64,000 nucleotides of DNA from Flammeovirgaceae bacterium UBA7330 (GTDB lineage Bacteria; Bacteroidota; Bacteroidia; Cytophagales; Cyclobacteriaceae), in contig DKPQ01000014.1 in NCBI GenBank assembly GCA_002471275.1, forward strand, positions 186,461 through 250,460, read 5' to 3'. Below are positions 41,595 through 50,528 of this stretch, piece after piece. Under the pieces are notes generated by a model. The model saw only the letters and a program-made list of their open reading frames with translations. It was not told the origin of the DNA and did not search any database. Numbering within the stretch: position 1 is the stretch's first letter; every line of letters begins with the position of its first letter. A program made the position numbers and the translations under genes.

Positions 41595-42983
41595 CTACGG
41601 CCTGATGATGGTGCCATCATTCTTTCTTAGCTGGGTCCAGTTATTGAGCTGTTTATCAGGTAACGGATATTTGGCTGCCTCTTTCTCGTTGATGTCTACC
41701 CCCAGACCAGGAACTTCATTCACGTACATATATCCATTTTCCACGTAAGGACATCCGGTGAAGATCTCCTGGATCCGATCTGAAAAATGAACTGATTCCT
41801 GGATCCCAAAATTCCAAACAGCAAAGTCAATGTGCGCATTGGCAGCATGACCTACCGGTGATACGTCTCCGGGTCCGTGCCAGGCCGTTTTAACATTAAA
41901 GAACTCACCCAACCTGGCTACTTTCATTGCAGGCGTTATTCCACCAATTTGTGAGATATGGATCCTGATAAAATCAAACAACTGATCTTTCATGGGGTCC
42001 ACCCATTCATGAGGGTTGTTAAACAATTCTCCCATTGCAATAGGGACCGAGGTCTGTTGTCGTAATAATTTAAAATATCTGTTGTTCTCAGGTGAGAAGG
42101 GGTCCTCAATAAAGAAAGGCCTGTATGGTTCAAGCTCCTTGATCATTCGGATAGCATCTGTTGGCTGAACCCGCTCATGGATATCATGTAAAAGCTCGAC
42201 CCGGTCGCCACATTTCTCTCTTACCGCCTGAAACATGTCTACCACGCTTTTGGTATAGTAAATGGGGTCCATGTAATTGTCATCCGGCATGCCGAATCCT
42301 TTATCCTTAAAGTCAGCGGGAATTTTCTCCTGACTTGCTCCATATCCTCCAAGTGCCTGACTGGCTCCGTAGCCACCCATCTGGATCCTTACATGTCTGA
42401 AGCCTTTGTCGATATAACTTTGAGCATCCTCTGCCACCGCTTCCGGTGAGTTTCCACCAGCGTGAGCATAGCAATCGATACCAAAGCGGCATTTTCCGCC
42501 CAGCAGCTGATACACAGGCATATTGGCGCGCTTTCCTTTGATATCCCATAGCGCCTGATCCAATCCACTCAGTGCATTGTTCAATACAGGTCCATTTCGC
42601 CAATAAGAACTTTGATAGGTAGCCTGCCAGATATCTTCAATATTGTCGACGTCCCGGCCAACACAAAAGTCATTGAGGTATTTATCAATCGCTGCTACCA
42701 CAGCATGCGCCCTTTGCCTAAAGGTGGCACATCCCAACCCATAGAGTCCGGGCTCGCTTGTTTCTACCTTGACTACTATCAGCTCAATAGAGTGAGGACA
42801 GGTGGCTATGGCAGAGACTTTAGTAATCTTTAACGGAGGAAGTCCTTTGGTCGCTTTTCTATAGGTTTCCTTCTCTTCCGCATTGGCTGAAAAGCCAGAC
42901 AGTCCAAGACCGCCCCCGGCAATACCAAGTCCAAGGTTTCTAAGCGTAGATCTGCGGGTTAATTTTTTGTTTAATTCCATCAT
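41595..42983 (-). CDS. Enolase-superfamily protein of the ManD/RspA type, Tat-exported
   Basis: A 462-residue protein. The N-terminus has a twin-arginine motif (TRRSTLRNLGLGIAGG) and a cleavable region, so it is probably exported folded. The body has the D-mannonate/D-gluconate dehydratase-like features: metal ligands in LLHDIHE, FFIEDPFSPEN and AMGELFNNP, the D-x-H pair, and AWHGPGDVSPVGHAANAH. A short internal duplication (GGYGASQ twice) lies near the middle. It is upstream of the PQQ-dehydrogenase gene, suggesting that both act on sugars or sugar acids in the periplasm. Dehydratase activity is inferred, not shown. Confidence 0.88.
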   Translation of the reverse strand: MMELNKKLTRRSTLRNLGLGIAGGGLGLSGFSANAEEKETYRKATKGLPPLKITKVSAIATCPHSIELIVVKVETSEPGLYGLGCATFRQRAHAVVAAIDKYLNDFCVGRDVDNIEDIWQATYQSSYWRNGPVLNNALSGLDQALWDIKGKRANMPVYQLLGGKCRFGIDCYAHAGGNSPEAVAEDAQSYIDKGFRHVRIQMGGYGASQALGGYGASQEKIPADFKDKGFGMPDDNYMDPIYYTKSVVDMFQAVREKCGDRVELLHDIHERVQPTDAIRMIKELEPYRPFFIEDPFSPENNRYFKLLRQQTSVPIAMGELFNNPHEWVDPMKDQLFDFIRIHISQIGGITPAMKVARLGEFFNVKTAWHGPGDVSPVGHAANAHIDFAVWNFGIQESVHFSDRIQEIFTGCPYVENGYMYVNEVPGLGVDINEKEAAKYPLPDKQLNNWTQLRKNDGTIIRP

Positions 42984-43121
42984 TTAGGTTTAGGGTAAAA
43001 AAGAACATTGATCATTTGCCCATTGTGGTGAACATACAGGCAGACCAATGAACGAGGAAATTACAACATTCAATGCATAATTTCAAATGACGCTCTTACC
43101 TGAACTAAATGGAGTCAAACA

Positions 43122-44195
43122 TTATCTAATATATCTGAAATCCTGCTTGTTTTTCACCTGGATTACCGTCTCATAGATCAGGTCTATGGTGTGCTGCAGG
43201 TCCGCCTTTGAACAAGTCTCTACCGTGGTATGCATATATTTCAATGGAATGGAAATCAAAGCTGAAGCTACTCCTTCACTCGAATAAGCAAATGCATCTG
43301 TATCGGTACCCGTGGATCTGCTGGCAGCGCGGCGCTGAAATGGGATTTTATTCTTCTCAGCCACCTTAATGATCATTTCTAACACATTATTATGAACTGC
43401 AGGACAATACCAAACAGCCGGACCTTTGCCGCAAGATATATCTCCACTGGTAATTTTGTCATACATAGGAGCATCGGTATCATGGGTTACATCGGTAATG
43501 ATGGCCAGGTTCGGCTTAATTCGATGAGCGATCATTTCTGCTCCTCTCAATCCGATTTCTTCCTGAACTGCATTAACCACATATAGACCAAACGGCAGAT
43601 TGATTTTGTTCTTTTTGATCTTTTTAAGCACCTCAGCAATCATATACCCGCCAATTCGGTTGTCCAATGCTCGACCAACCAGGTACTTGTCGTTCAGCTC
43701 CATCAATTCATCATCAAAAGTGACAACCGTTCCAACATGAATACCCATCTTTTCTACCTCATTCTTCGAGGAAGCGCCCACATCGATGAAGATATTTTTC
43801 AGGGAAGGGCCTTCTTCCTTCGCCTTGTCACGGACATGTATCGCCGGCCAGCCAAAGATTCCCTTAACAATTCCTTTTTTGGTGTGAATATTCACCCTTT
43901 TAGAGGGAGCAATCTGATGATCAGATCCGCCGTTTCTAATGACATAGATATATCCCTGCTCAGTGATGTGATTGACGAACCAACTGATCTCATCGGCATG
44001 CGCTTCGATCACCACTTTGTATGGTGCCTCCGGATTTAGAACCCCGACTATCGTCCCATAAGTATCAGAAATATAATCATCAATATATGGCTTCACATAG
44101 TCTAGCCATATCTTCTGACCCGCTGACTCAAACCCTGTGGGGGAGGCATTATTTAAATACTTAAATAAAAAATCTCTGCTTTCTTTCGTCTCCAT
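43122..44195 (-). CDS. M42 family metallopeptidase
   Basis: A 357-residue cytosolic peptidase of the glutamyl/deblocking aminopeptidase type. VVIEAHADEISWFV (metal H66 and D68), GRALDNRIGGYMIAEVL (bridging Asp), VQEEIGLRGAEM (catalytic Glu pair) and DVTHDTDAP (metal Asp) are all present; THTRAGP-like C-terminal wording is replaced by SRSTGTDTDAFAYS. M42 enzymes form dodecamers with two Co/Zn ions and remove N-terminal residues. It lies 14 bp downstream of the carboxylase gene on the same strand, so they are likely co-transcribed. Confidence 0.93.
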   Translation of the reverse strand: METKESRDFLFKYLNNASPTGFESAGQKIWLDYVKPYIDDYISDTYGTIVGVLNPEAPYKVVIEAHADEISWFVNHITEQGYIYVIRNGGSDHQIAPSKRVNIHTKKGIVKGIFGWPAIHVRDKAKEEGPSLKNIFIDVGASSKNEVEKMGIHVGTVVTFDDELMELNDKYLVGRALDNRIGGYMIAEVLKKIKKNKINLPFGLYVVNAVQEEIGLRGAEMIAHRIKPNLAIITDVTHDTDAPMYDKITSGDISCGKGPAVWYCPAVHNNVLEMIIKVAEKNKIPFQRRAASRSTGTDTDAFAYSSEGVASALISIPLKYMHTTVETCSKADLQHTIDLIYETVIQVKNKQDFRYIR

Positions 44196-44209
44196 AAAAC
44201 TTTCAAATT

Positions 44210-45793
44210 CTATAATGGGATATTACCATGTTTCTTGCGCGGCATGTTATCCACTTTATTCTCCAGCATCTTAAAGGCAGCTAAAAGCTTGATCCTCGTA
44301 TTGCGTGGAATAATTACTTCGTCAATAAATCCGCGGCTGGCCGCAATATAAGGATTAGCAAACTTCTCTGTATACTCATCGATCTTCTCCTGAAGTTTTT
44401 TCTCAGGATCCTTAGATCTCAGGATCTCTTTTCTAAAGATGATCTCTGCAGCACCCTGGGGACCCATCACAGCAATTTCAGCAGTAGGCCAGGCATAGTT
44501 CATGTCTGCTCCTATATGTTTGGAATTCATCACATCGTAAGCACCACCGTAGGCCTTCCTGGTAATCACCGAAATACGTGGGACTGTGGCTTCGGAAAAA
44601 GCATATAAAATCTTGGATCCATTGGAAATGATCCCATTCCACTCCTGATCGGTACCCGGAAGGAATCCCGGTACATCTACGAATACCAACAATGGGATGT
44701 TGAAGCAATCGCAAAACCGGATAAACCTTGCACCCTTTTTACTTGCGTGATTGTCCAGCACCCCTGCCAAAACCATGGGTTGATTAGCCACAATTCCGAT
44801 GCTTCTACCTCCTAATCTGGCAAAACCAACAACAATATTTTCCGCATATTGCTCATGCACCTCAAAAAAGCTTTCATTATCAATTACCTCATTGATAACA
44901 TCTTTGATGTCATAGGGCTGATTGGGGTTATCGGGGAGGATGTCATCCAGACTGCCCCTATACTCATCCTCTTTTTCTTCATACGGCAAATAGGGAGGAT
45001 CATCCTCACAATTTGATGGTATATAGCTTAGCAACTTCCGAATACCATAAATACATTCCGCTTCATTTTTACTGGAAAAATGTGTGACACCACTTTTAGT
45101 GGCATGAGTACTCGCACCACCCAACTCTTCGGAAGTGACTGACTCCTGTGTGACTGTTTTTACCACATTGGGACCAGTGACGAACATGTAGCTGGATTTC
45201 TCCACCATGAATACAAAATCGGTGATCCCCGGAGAATAGACAGCACCTCCGGCACATGGACCCATGATCGCGCTTATTTGTGGGATTACTCCACTGGATC
45301 TGGTATTCCTATAAAAAATATCCGCATACCCCGCCAGAGACATGACGCCTTCCTGGATACGGGCTCCTCCCGAATCATTCAAGCCAATGATCGGAGCACC
45401 GGTCTTCATAGCTGTATCCATGATCTTTACAATCTTTTCGGCAAATGTCTCAGATAGTGACCCGCCAAAGACTGTAAAATCGTGACTAAAAACATAAACC
45501 AATCTTCCGTCTATTGTACCATAACCTGTAATCACTCCATCACCCAGGTATTGCTGCTGATCAATTCCGAAATCCTTACCCCTGTGCAGGACGAGCTTAC
45601 CAATTTCCTGAAAAGAGCCCGGATCCAACAGCAGCTCCACCCGCTCTCGAGCGGTTAACTTACCTTTTTCATGCTGTTTATTTACTTTCTCCTTACCACC
45701 GGCTTCTTCTGCCTTGTGGTTGAGTTTTACAAGATGATTAAGTTTTTCTGAGTTAGTTGTGATGTGATGCTCCGGAGACTTTTTTGATCCCAT
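44210..45793 (-). CDS. Acyl-CoA carboxylase carboxyltransferase (beta) subunit, propionyl-CoA type
   Basis: A 527-residue carboxyltransferase subunit of biotin-dependent acyl-CoA carboxylases. GKLTARERVELLLDPGSFQEI, NDSGGARIQEGVMSLAGYADIF, SAIMGPCAGGAVYSP and DVPGFLPGTDQEWNGII are the family blocks for biotin- and CoA-binding oxyanion holes. The length and wording fit PccB/AccD5-like subunits. The biotin-carrying alpha subunit is not in the window. It forms an operon with the M42 peptidase and is divergent from the Ppx/GppA gene across 160 bp. Confidence 0.94.
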   Translation of the reverse strand: MGSKKSPEHHITTNSEKLNHLVKLNHKAEEAGGKEKVNKQHEKGKLTARERVELLLDPGSFQEIGKLVLHRGKDFGIDQQQYLGDGVITGYGTIDGRLVYVFSHDFTVFGGSLSETFAEKIVKIMDTAMKTGAPIIGLNDSGGARIQEGVMSLAGYADIFYRNTRSSGVIPQISAIMGPCAGGAVYSPGITDFVFMVEKSSYMFVTGPNVVKTVTQESVTSEELGGASTHATKSGVTHFSSKNEAECIYGIRKLLSYIPSNCEDDPPYLPYEEKEDEYRGSLDDILPDNPNQPYDIKDVINEVIDNESFFEVHEQYAENIVVGFARLGGRSIGIVANQPMVLAGVLDNHASKKGARFIRFCDCFNIPLLVFVDVPGFLPGTDQEWNGIISNGSKILYAFSEATVPRISVITRKAYGGAYDVMNSKHIGADMNYAWPTAEIAVMGPQGAAEIIFRKEILRSKDPEKKLQEKIDEYTEKFANPYIAASRGFIDEVIIPRNTRIKLLAAFKMLENKVDNMPRKKHGNIPL

Positions 45794-45955
45794 AAAGAGG
45801 TGTTTAAAGCTACTTTTTTGGTTAAGTTAATATAATATCCGGGTAATATTTAAAGTTCGGATCGATCCTTGCTCTAAGATTGTTTAATAGTCATGCCTGC
45901 AGTGTATGAATTAAGAAAAACTATTCTAAATTGCGGGCCATTAACACGCTGGAAG

Positions 45956-46897
45956 ATGAATGTAGCTGTGATAGATATGGGCACTAATACCTTCCACCTC
46001 ATCATTGTGGAGTTAGAGGGGGATGACTTCCGTGTGCTATTCAGAGAGAAAGTAGCCGTAAAAATCGGTGAAAATGGTATCAATCAGGGGATGATCATCC
46101 CGGAAGCCAGAGAAAGGGCAATTACCACATTAAAAAGATTTAAAAAGACCATTGAAGCCTATCAGGTTGAAGAAGTTTCTGCTACAGCTACAAGTGCTAT
46201 CAGAAATGCCAAGAACGGAAAAGATCTGGTAGACCTGATAGAGAAAGAAACTGGCTTCAAAACCAGGATCATCAGTGGAATTGAAGAAGCCAATTACATC
46301 TATTTTGGTGTAAAACGTGCACTCCAAATAGGCCCTAAACCTCAATTGATCATGGATATTGGGGGTGGAAGTATTGAATTTATCATTGGCACTAACGACA
46401 AAGCAGAATGGATGCACAGTTTTGAGATCGGGGGACTGAGACTGCTTGAAAAGTTTCATAAAAACGACCCGATCACCAGTGAAGAAATATCGAGCATTGA
46501 GCATTTCCTGGAAGTAGAGTTAGATCTACTATTCAAGGTATGCGAAGAATATAATCTGGATACACTTATTGGTTCATCCGGTACTTTTGATACGTTGAGC
46601 GACATTTTCAGACTGAACGCCGGTATTGAAAACCTGCCTGGTGACACAGAATATCCTCTTCCAGTTGAAGCGTATCGACGCATATCGGCTGATTTAATCA
46701 AAAAAACCAGGTCAGAAAGGATGAAAATCCCAGGGATGATCGAGTTGAGAGTAGAAATGATTGTTGTAGCTACAATACTCATTAACTATGTAGTTAACAG
46801 ACTCAACATCAAGCACCTAAGAGTTTCAGCCTATGCGCTAAAAGAGGGTGTTTTACTCAATACCATACAAGCTTTAAAGGACAGGCAACTCTATTAA
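45956..46897 (+). CDS. Exopolyphosphatase / pppGpp phosphohydrolase (Ppx/GppA) family
   Basis: The protein is 313 residues from the ATG at 45956. An in-frame ATG at 45893 would add 21 residues that do not belong to the family, whereas MNVAVIDMGTNTFHLII is the normal start. The actin-like ATPase fold shows DMGTNTFHL (phosphate 1), ATSAIRNAKNG, IMDIGGGSIEFIIG (phosphate 2) and IGSSGTFDTL. Enzymes of this family hydrolyse polyphosphate or pppGpp and so affect the stringent response. It is a single gene; the next gene has its own promoter-like sequence. Confidence 0.92.
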   Translation: MNVAVIDMGTNTFHLIIVELEGDDFRVLFREKVAVKIGENGINQGMIIPEARERAITTLKRFKKTIEAYQVEEVSATATSAIRNAKNGKDLVDLIEKETGFKTRIISGIEEANYIYFGVKRALQIGPKPQLIMDIGGGSIEFIIGTNDKAEWMHSFEIGGLRLLEKFHKNDPITSEEISSIEHFLEVELDLLFKVCEEYNLDTLIGSSGTFDTLSDIFRLNAGIENLPGDTEYPLPVEAYRRISADLIKKTRSERMKIPGMIELRVEMIVVATILINYVVNRLNIKHLRVSAYALKEGVLLNTIQALKDRQLY

Positions 46898-46911
46898 GCC
46901 AGCCGGTTTTC

Positions 46912-46942
46912 TTTGTTTTTCGAAATTGACCGAGTATTTTTC
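46912..46942 (+). promoter_or_regulatory. Putative promoter of the Ldh-family gene
   Basis: TTTG (46912-46915), a 19-nt spacer and TATTTTTC (46935-46942), one mismatch from TANNTTTG, lie 19 nt before the start codon. Confidence 0.45.
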
Positions 46943-46960
46943 AATTTATAAAAGGACATC

Positions 46961-48037
46961 ATGAAAATATCCTACGAGGCACTTTTTGAATTTACCAAAT
47001 CCATCTTAATAGCCGCTGGTTGTAGCGAGCAAGAAGCCAAAGTCAGTGCTGAAGTATTACTTAGAGCTGATCTTCGGGGTGTAGATTCACATGGTGTGGC
47101 TCGGCTCTCTGGCTATGTTAGGCTCATTGACAAAGACAGGGTGAATACTAAGCCTAATGTGAGGCTTGTACATGAAACACCCAGTACAGGTGTAGTAGAT
47201 GGGGATATGGGTCTGGGATTGGTCGTAGGCCCACAGGCGATGAAACTAGCCATAAAGAAGGCTCTGGAAGTAGGATCAGGCTGGATCTCCGTACGCAGTT
47301 CCAATCATTTCGGCATTGCAGGCTATTATGCCATGATGGCTTTAGAAGAAGATTGTATAGGATTTGCGATGACCAACGCAAGCCCATTGGTATCACCCAC
47401 CTTTTCAAAAGAAAGGTTATTGGGAACTAACCCCATAGCTGTAGCCATTCCTGCCGACCAACAGCCACCATTTGTTCTTGACATGGCAACTACTACTGCA
47501 GCCAATGGAAAACTTGAGATCCTTCAACGTAAGGGTACTGAAGCCCCCACTGGCTGGATACAAACAGCAGATGGCGAGCCTACCATAGATCCCTACGCTG
47601 TGAAAAACGGTGGCGCTTTGTTGCCCCTTGGAGGTGATAGAGATCATGGTTCTCACAAAGGCTATGGTCTGTCATCAGTTGTTGATATTTTTTCAGCTGT
47701 ACTCTCCGGAGCAAACTACGGCCCATGGGTACCTCCTTTTGTAGCTTACCTGGACCCGGTTGAAAATCAGGTTGGAAAAGGTATCGGTCATTTCTTTGGT
47801 GCCATGAGAATCGACGGGTTCCGACCTGCTGGTGAATTCAAGTCACACATGGATAACTGGATCACCAGATTTAGGGAGGCTAAACCGGTGAAAGAAGGTC
47901 AATCGGTACTCATTCCGGGAGATCCTGAAAGACTCATGGAAAGCGAACGCAAAAACCAGGGAATCCCATTGTTAGACCCTGTGGTAGAAGACCTAAAGCA
48001 GCTGGGAGAAAGATTCAATGTGAAGCTGGGAGAATAA
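46961..48037 (+). CDS. Ldh family (malate/lactate/ureidoglycolate dehydrogenase-like) oxidoreductase
   Basis: A 358-residue NAD(P)-dependent dehydrogenase with the non-Rossmann LDH_2 fold. LRGVDSHGVARLSGYVR, SNHFGIAGYYAMMAL, LGTNPIAVAIP, GDRDHGSHKGYGLSSVVDIFS and GHFFGAMRID are its blocks. Members oxidise 2-hydroxyacids such as malate, sulfolactate, ureidoglycolate or 2,3-diketogulonate; the substrate here is not clear. The catalytic His is in SHGVARL. It is monocistronic, with a promoter-like pair just upstream and the tRNA-Leu gene downstream. Confidence 0.92.
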   Translation: MKISYEALFEFTKSILIAAGCSEQEAKVSAEVLLRADLRGVDSHGVARLSGYVRLIDKDRVNTKPNVRLVHETPSTGVVDGDMGLGLVVGPQAMKLAIKKALEVGSGWISVRSSNHFGIAGYYAMMALEEDCIGFAMTNASPLVSPTFSKERLLGTNPIAVAIPADQQPPFVLDMATTTAANGKLEILQRKGTEAPTGWIQTADGEPTIDPYAVKNGGALLPLGGDRDHGSHKGYGLSSVVDIFSAVLSGANYGPWVPPFVAYLDPVENQVGKGIGHFFGAMRIDGFRPAGEFKSHMDNWITRFREAKPVKEGQSVLIPGDPERLMESERKNQGIPLLDPVVEDLKQLGERFNVKLGE

Positions 48038-48086
48038 AATAATCAAAAATTAGGCTAAGGTGAGCGCTTGGATTACAAGAAATAAT

Positions 48087-48094
48087 TACCTTCG
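48087..48094 (+). promoter_or_regulatory. Possible -7 box of the tRNA-Leu gene
   Basis: TACCTTCG, one mismatch from TANNTTTG, ends 8 nt before the mature tRNA 5' end. TTG (48068-48070) is 16 nt upstream. This suggests that the tRNA is transcribed with a very short leader. Confidence 0.35.
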
Positions 48095-48102
48095 CCTTTC
48101 TT

Positions 48103-48186
48103 GCCGAAGTGGTGAAATTGGTAGACACGCATGTTTCAGGGACATGTGCTCTTACGAGCGTGGGGGTTCGAGTCCCTTCTTCGGCA
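48103..48186 (+). tRNA. tRNA-Leu (anticodon CAG)
   Basis: An 84-nt class II tRNA. The acceptor stem is GCCGAAG/CTTCGGC with discriminator A and no encoded CCA. The anticodon stem CATGT/ACATG encloses the loop TTCAGGG with anticodon CAG (48137-48139), reading CUG codons. A long variable arm (GCTC/GAGC) is as expected for leucine, and TTCGAGT forms the T loop. Confidence 0.96.
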
Positions 48187-48339
48187 CTACCACCCGAATG
48201 CTTCCCTTAGCCCTTTTACAAATCTAAATCATCGGACACTTATTACGACGGCCACACACCAGTCGATGGATGCCTTCTCTCTGAGAATTTGATTTTTTAC
48301 TTAATCTCTTTGTGATAAAATCCTGATAGAAATCCCAGG

Positions 48340-48879
48340 TTAAAACAATCCTGCTACTATACCTACCCTAAATACTAATGGGCTGTCATAGGGGGATTGT
48401 GTTCCGTCCTTATAGAGTAGATTATAAAGTGCAGTGATATTAAAGGCTACGTTCTTACCAATAGGCTCGGAGTATCCCAAACCAACAAATAAGCTATTGA
48501 AGTCGAAACGAGGACCCGTTTCGGGAGGCAGTGCTAGTGCCCCATAGTTCATGTATTCGTACTGGCTATAAGTGAAGAATTTTTGAGTAAAATTGAATCG
48601 CAGAAAAGGTCCGCCACCGTAATTATTGGCCCTGTATGAATTAAATCTTACATATTGATAGGATAGCTGAACTCCGCTCGAAAAACGTTCTGTGATCTTA
48701 TATCCCACTAGTGGACTCAAGCTAACATTTATGTAGTTGGATCCACCACTGAATCCTCCACCGCCGCCAAAGAAGATCTTCTCAGACAGATTTCCACCAC
48801 CTTTTGATGGCTCCCGGTATTGAGCCTGAACGCTAAATAATATTGAAAACGATACGAATAGAAATAATACTAATCTCAT
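48340..48879 (-). CDS. Small outer-membrane beta-barrel-like protein
   Basis: A 179-residue protein with a signal peptide (LVLFLFVSFSILFSVQAQ). The rest alternates hydrophobic and polar residues in about eight strands (FSSGVQLSYQYVRFNSY, KFFTYSQYEYMNYGALALPP, VGLGYSEPIGKNVAFNITALYN) and ends in FRVGIVAGLF, a C-terminal aromatic residue as in outer-membrane barrels. An OmpW/OmpA-like or unnamed OMP beta-barrel is likely; no function can be given. Its start overlaps the ftsB-like gene by 4 bp, so it is in the same operon. Confidence 0.8.
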   Translation of the reverse strand: MRLVLFLFVSFSILFSVQAQYREPSKGGGNLSEKIFFGGGGGFSGGSNYINVSLSPLVGYKITERFSSGVQLSYQYVRFNSYRANNYGGGPFLRFNFTQKFFTYSQYEYMNYGALALPPETGPRFDFNSLFVGLGYSEPIGKNVAFNITALYNLLYKDGTQSPYDSPLVFRVGIVAGLF

Positions 48880-49178
48880 TCCTCTACCAGAACAAAAATC
48901 TCTTCACCACTCTTTTTCATGAAGTACTTCTCTCTGGCAATTTTTTCCAGTAGTTTCTTATCGTTAAGCAAAGCTTCCCGATCATTTTTCACTTCAATGA
49001 TTCTTTCTTCATAGAAGGTTTTGGCTTCTTTTAGATCTGCCAGCTTGCCTGTGAGCCTTGACTGGGTAATGATGTCATTGGAGTCAAAGAAGAGCATCCA
49101 GACCAGAAAAAAGAAAACGGCCAGAAAGTAAAAGTTTCTAAAAAAAGGAGGAATTCTCTTGAAGACCTTGTTAATCAT
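48876..49178 (-). CDS. FtsB/DivIC-family cell division protein
   Basis: A 100-residue protein with a transmembrane helix (FYFLAVFFFLVWMLFF, about 17-32) followed by a coiled coil (about 40-85). The C-terminal KLLEKIAREKYFMKKSGEEIFVL is the septum-initiator signature (A-R-E-x-Y-x-x-K...GE). FtsB-type proteins bridge early and late divisome parts through FtsL and FtsQ. It is encoded 69 bp after eno on the same strand, a common neighbour arrangement, and overlaps the small outer-membrane protein gene. Confidence 0.9.
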   Translation of the reverse strand: MINKVFKRIPPFFRNFYFLAVFFFLVWMLFFDSNDIITQSRLTGKLADLKEAKTFYEERIIEVKNDREALLNDKKLLEKIAREKYFMKKSGEEIFVLVEE

Positions 49179-49247
49179 GAACTTAAAGATACGATCAAAA
49201 ATCTTATTTTCTAAAAATTTTACTTTCCGGCCATTTAAAGCCTGTGT

Positions 49248-50528
49248 TTATCCTTTAGCAGGATATACCGCTACATCATCCAGTTCTTCTTCTATTCTCA
49301 GTAACTGATTGTACTTGGCCATCCTGTCAGATCTGGACATAGAACCAGTTTTGATCTGACCGGCATTGGTAGCCACAGCAATATCCGCGATGGTATTGTC
49401 TTCAGTCTCACCGGAACGGTGCGAAACCACAGCTGTCCACCCGGCTTTGTGAGCCATCTCGATAGCAGCAAGTGTCTCAGAAAGTGTACCAATTTGGTTT
49501 ACCTTGATCAGGATAGAATTGGCTGCTTTCTCTTTAATGGCTTTTTCCAGGAATTTTACGTTGGTCACCAATAAATCATCACCTACTAGCTGGCATTTAC
49601 TACCAATCTTCGCTGTAAGCATTTTCCATCCTTCCCAGTCATTTTCATCACAACCGTCTTCGATGCTGTCAATAGGGTATTTACTAATCAACTCAGCCAG
49701 GTATTCCACCTGCTCAGCACTAGATCTGATTTTGGCACCATCACCTTCAAACTTGGTGTAGTCGTACTTACCATTTGAGAAGAACTCAGAAGACGCACAG
49801 TCCATCGCGATGGTTACATCATCACCAGGCTTGTATCCAGCGTCTTTGATCGCTTTAATCACGCTATCAAGTGCTTCTTCCGTACCACCGGAGAAATTAG
49901 GCGCAAAACCTCCTTCATCACCAACAGCAGTACTTAGACCTTTGTCATGTAGAATCTTTTTGAGTTGATGGAAGATCTCTGCTCCCATCCTTACAGCTTC
50001 GCTGAATGTAGGAGCCCCTACCGGTCGGATCATAAATTCCTGAAATGCAATGGGAGCATCAGAGTGTGATCCTCCATTGATGATGTTCATCATCGGAACT
50101 GGTAATACGTGTGCATTTACTCCACCAATATATCTGAACAATGGTAAGCCCAGCTCTGCAGCGGCTGCTCTTGCCACCGCCAGAGAAACACCAAGGATGG
50201 CATTGGCTCCAAGCTTAGATTTATTTTCAGTACCATCGAGGTCAATCATGAGCTGATCAATGATTTTTTGCTCAAACACCGAGTAACCAATGATTTCAGG
50301 AGCTATTGTCTCATTCACATTGTCCACAGCTTTCAAAACACCCTTACCCAGGTATTTTGACTTATCACCATCTCTCAATTCAACGGCTTCATGCTCACCT
50401 GTTGAAGCACCTGAAGGTACAGCAGCTCTGCCCAGGGTGCCATTTTCTGTTACTACGTCTACTTCAATGGTTGGATTTCCCCTTGAGTCCAGTATTTGTC
50501 TTGCGAATACGCTCTCGATAATGCTCAT
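49248..50528 (-). CDS. eno: Enolase
   Basis: A 426-residue glycolytic enzyme that interconverts 2-phosphoglycerate and phosphoenolpyruvate. ARQILDSRGNPTIEVDV, SGASTGEHEAVELRD, GDEGGFAPN, SIEDGCDEND, QLVGDDLLVTN, ILIKVNQIGTLSET and SHRSGETED are the standard motifs, with Lys in LIKVNQ as the base and the metal-binding acids intact. The C-terminus ends with AVYPAKG. The ATG overlaps the carA stop by 1 bp (TAATG), so carA and eno are translationally coupled. Confidence 0.98.
   Translation of the reverse strand: MSIIESVFARQILDSRGNPTIEVDVVTENGTLGRAAVPSGASTGEHEAVELRDGDKSKYLGKGVLKAVDNVNETIAPEIIGYSVFEQKIIDQLMIDLDGTENKSKLGANAILGVSLAVARAAAAELGLPLFRYIGGVNAHVLPVPMMNIINGGSHSDAPIAFQEFMIRPVGAPTFSEAVRMGAEIFHQLKKILHDKGLSTAVGDEGGFAPNFSGGTEEALDSVIKAIKDAGYKPGDDVTIAMDCASSEFFSNGKYDYTKFEGDGAKIRSSAEQVEYLAELISKYPIDSIEDGCDENDWEGWKMLTAKIGSKCQLVGDDLLVTNVKFLEKAIKEKAANSILIKVNQIGTLSETLAAIEMAHKAGWTAVVSHRSGETEDNTIADIAVATNAGQIKTGSMSRSDRMAKYNQLLRIEEELDDVAVYPAKG

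Noticed and set aside
45893..45955. Upstream ATG of the Ppx/GppA gene
   Set aside because: The 21 extra residues do not belong to the family; the ATG at 45956 gives the usual DMGTNTFHL start distance.
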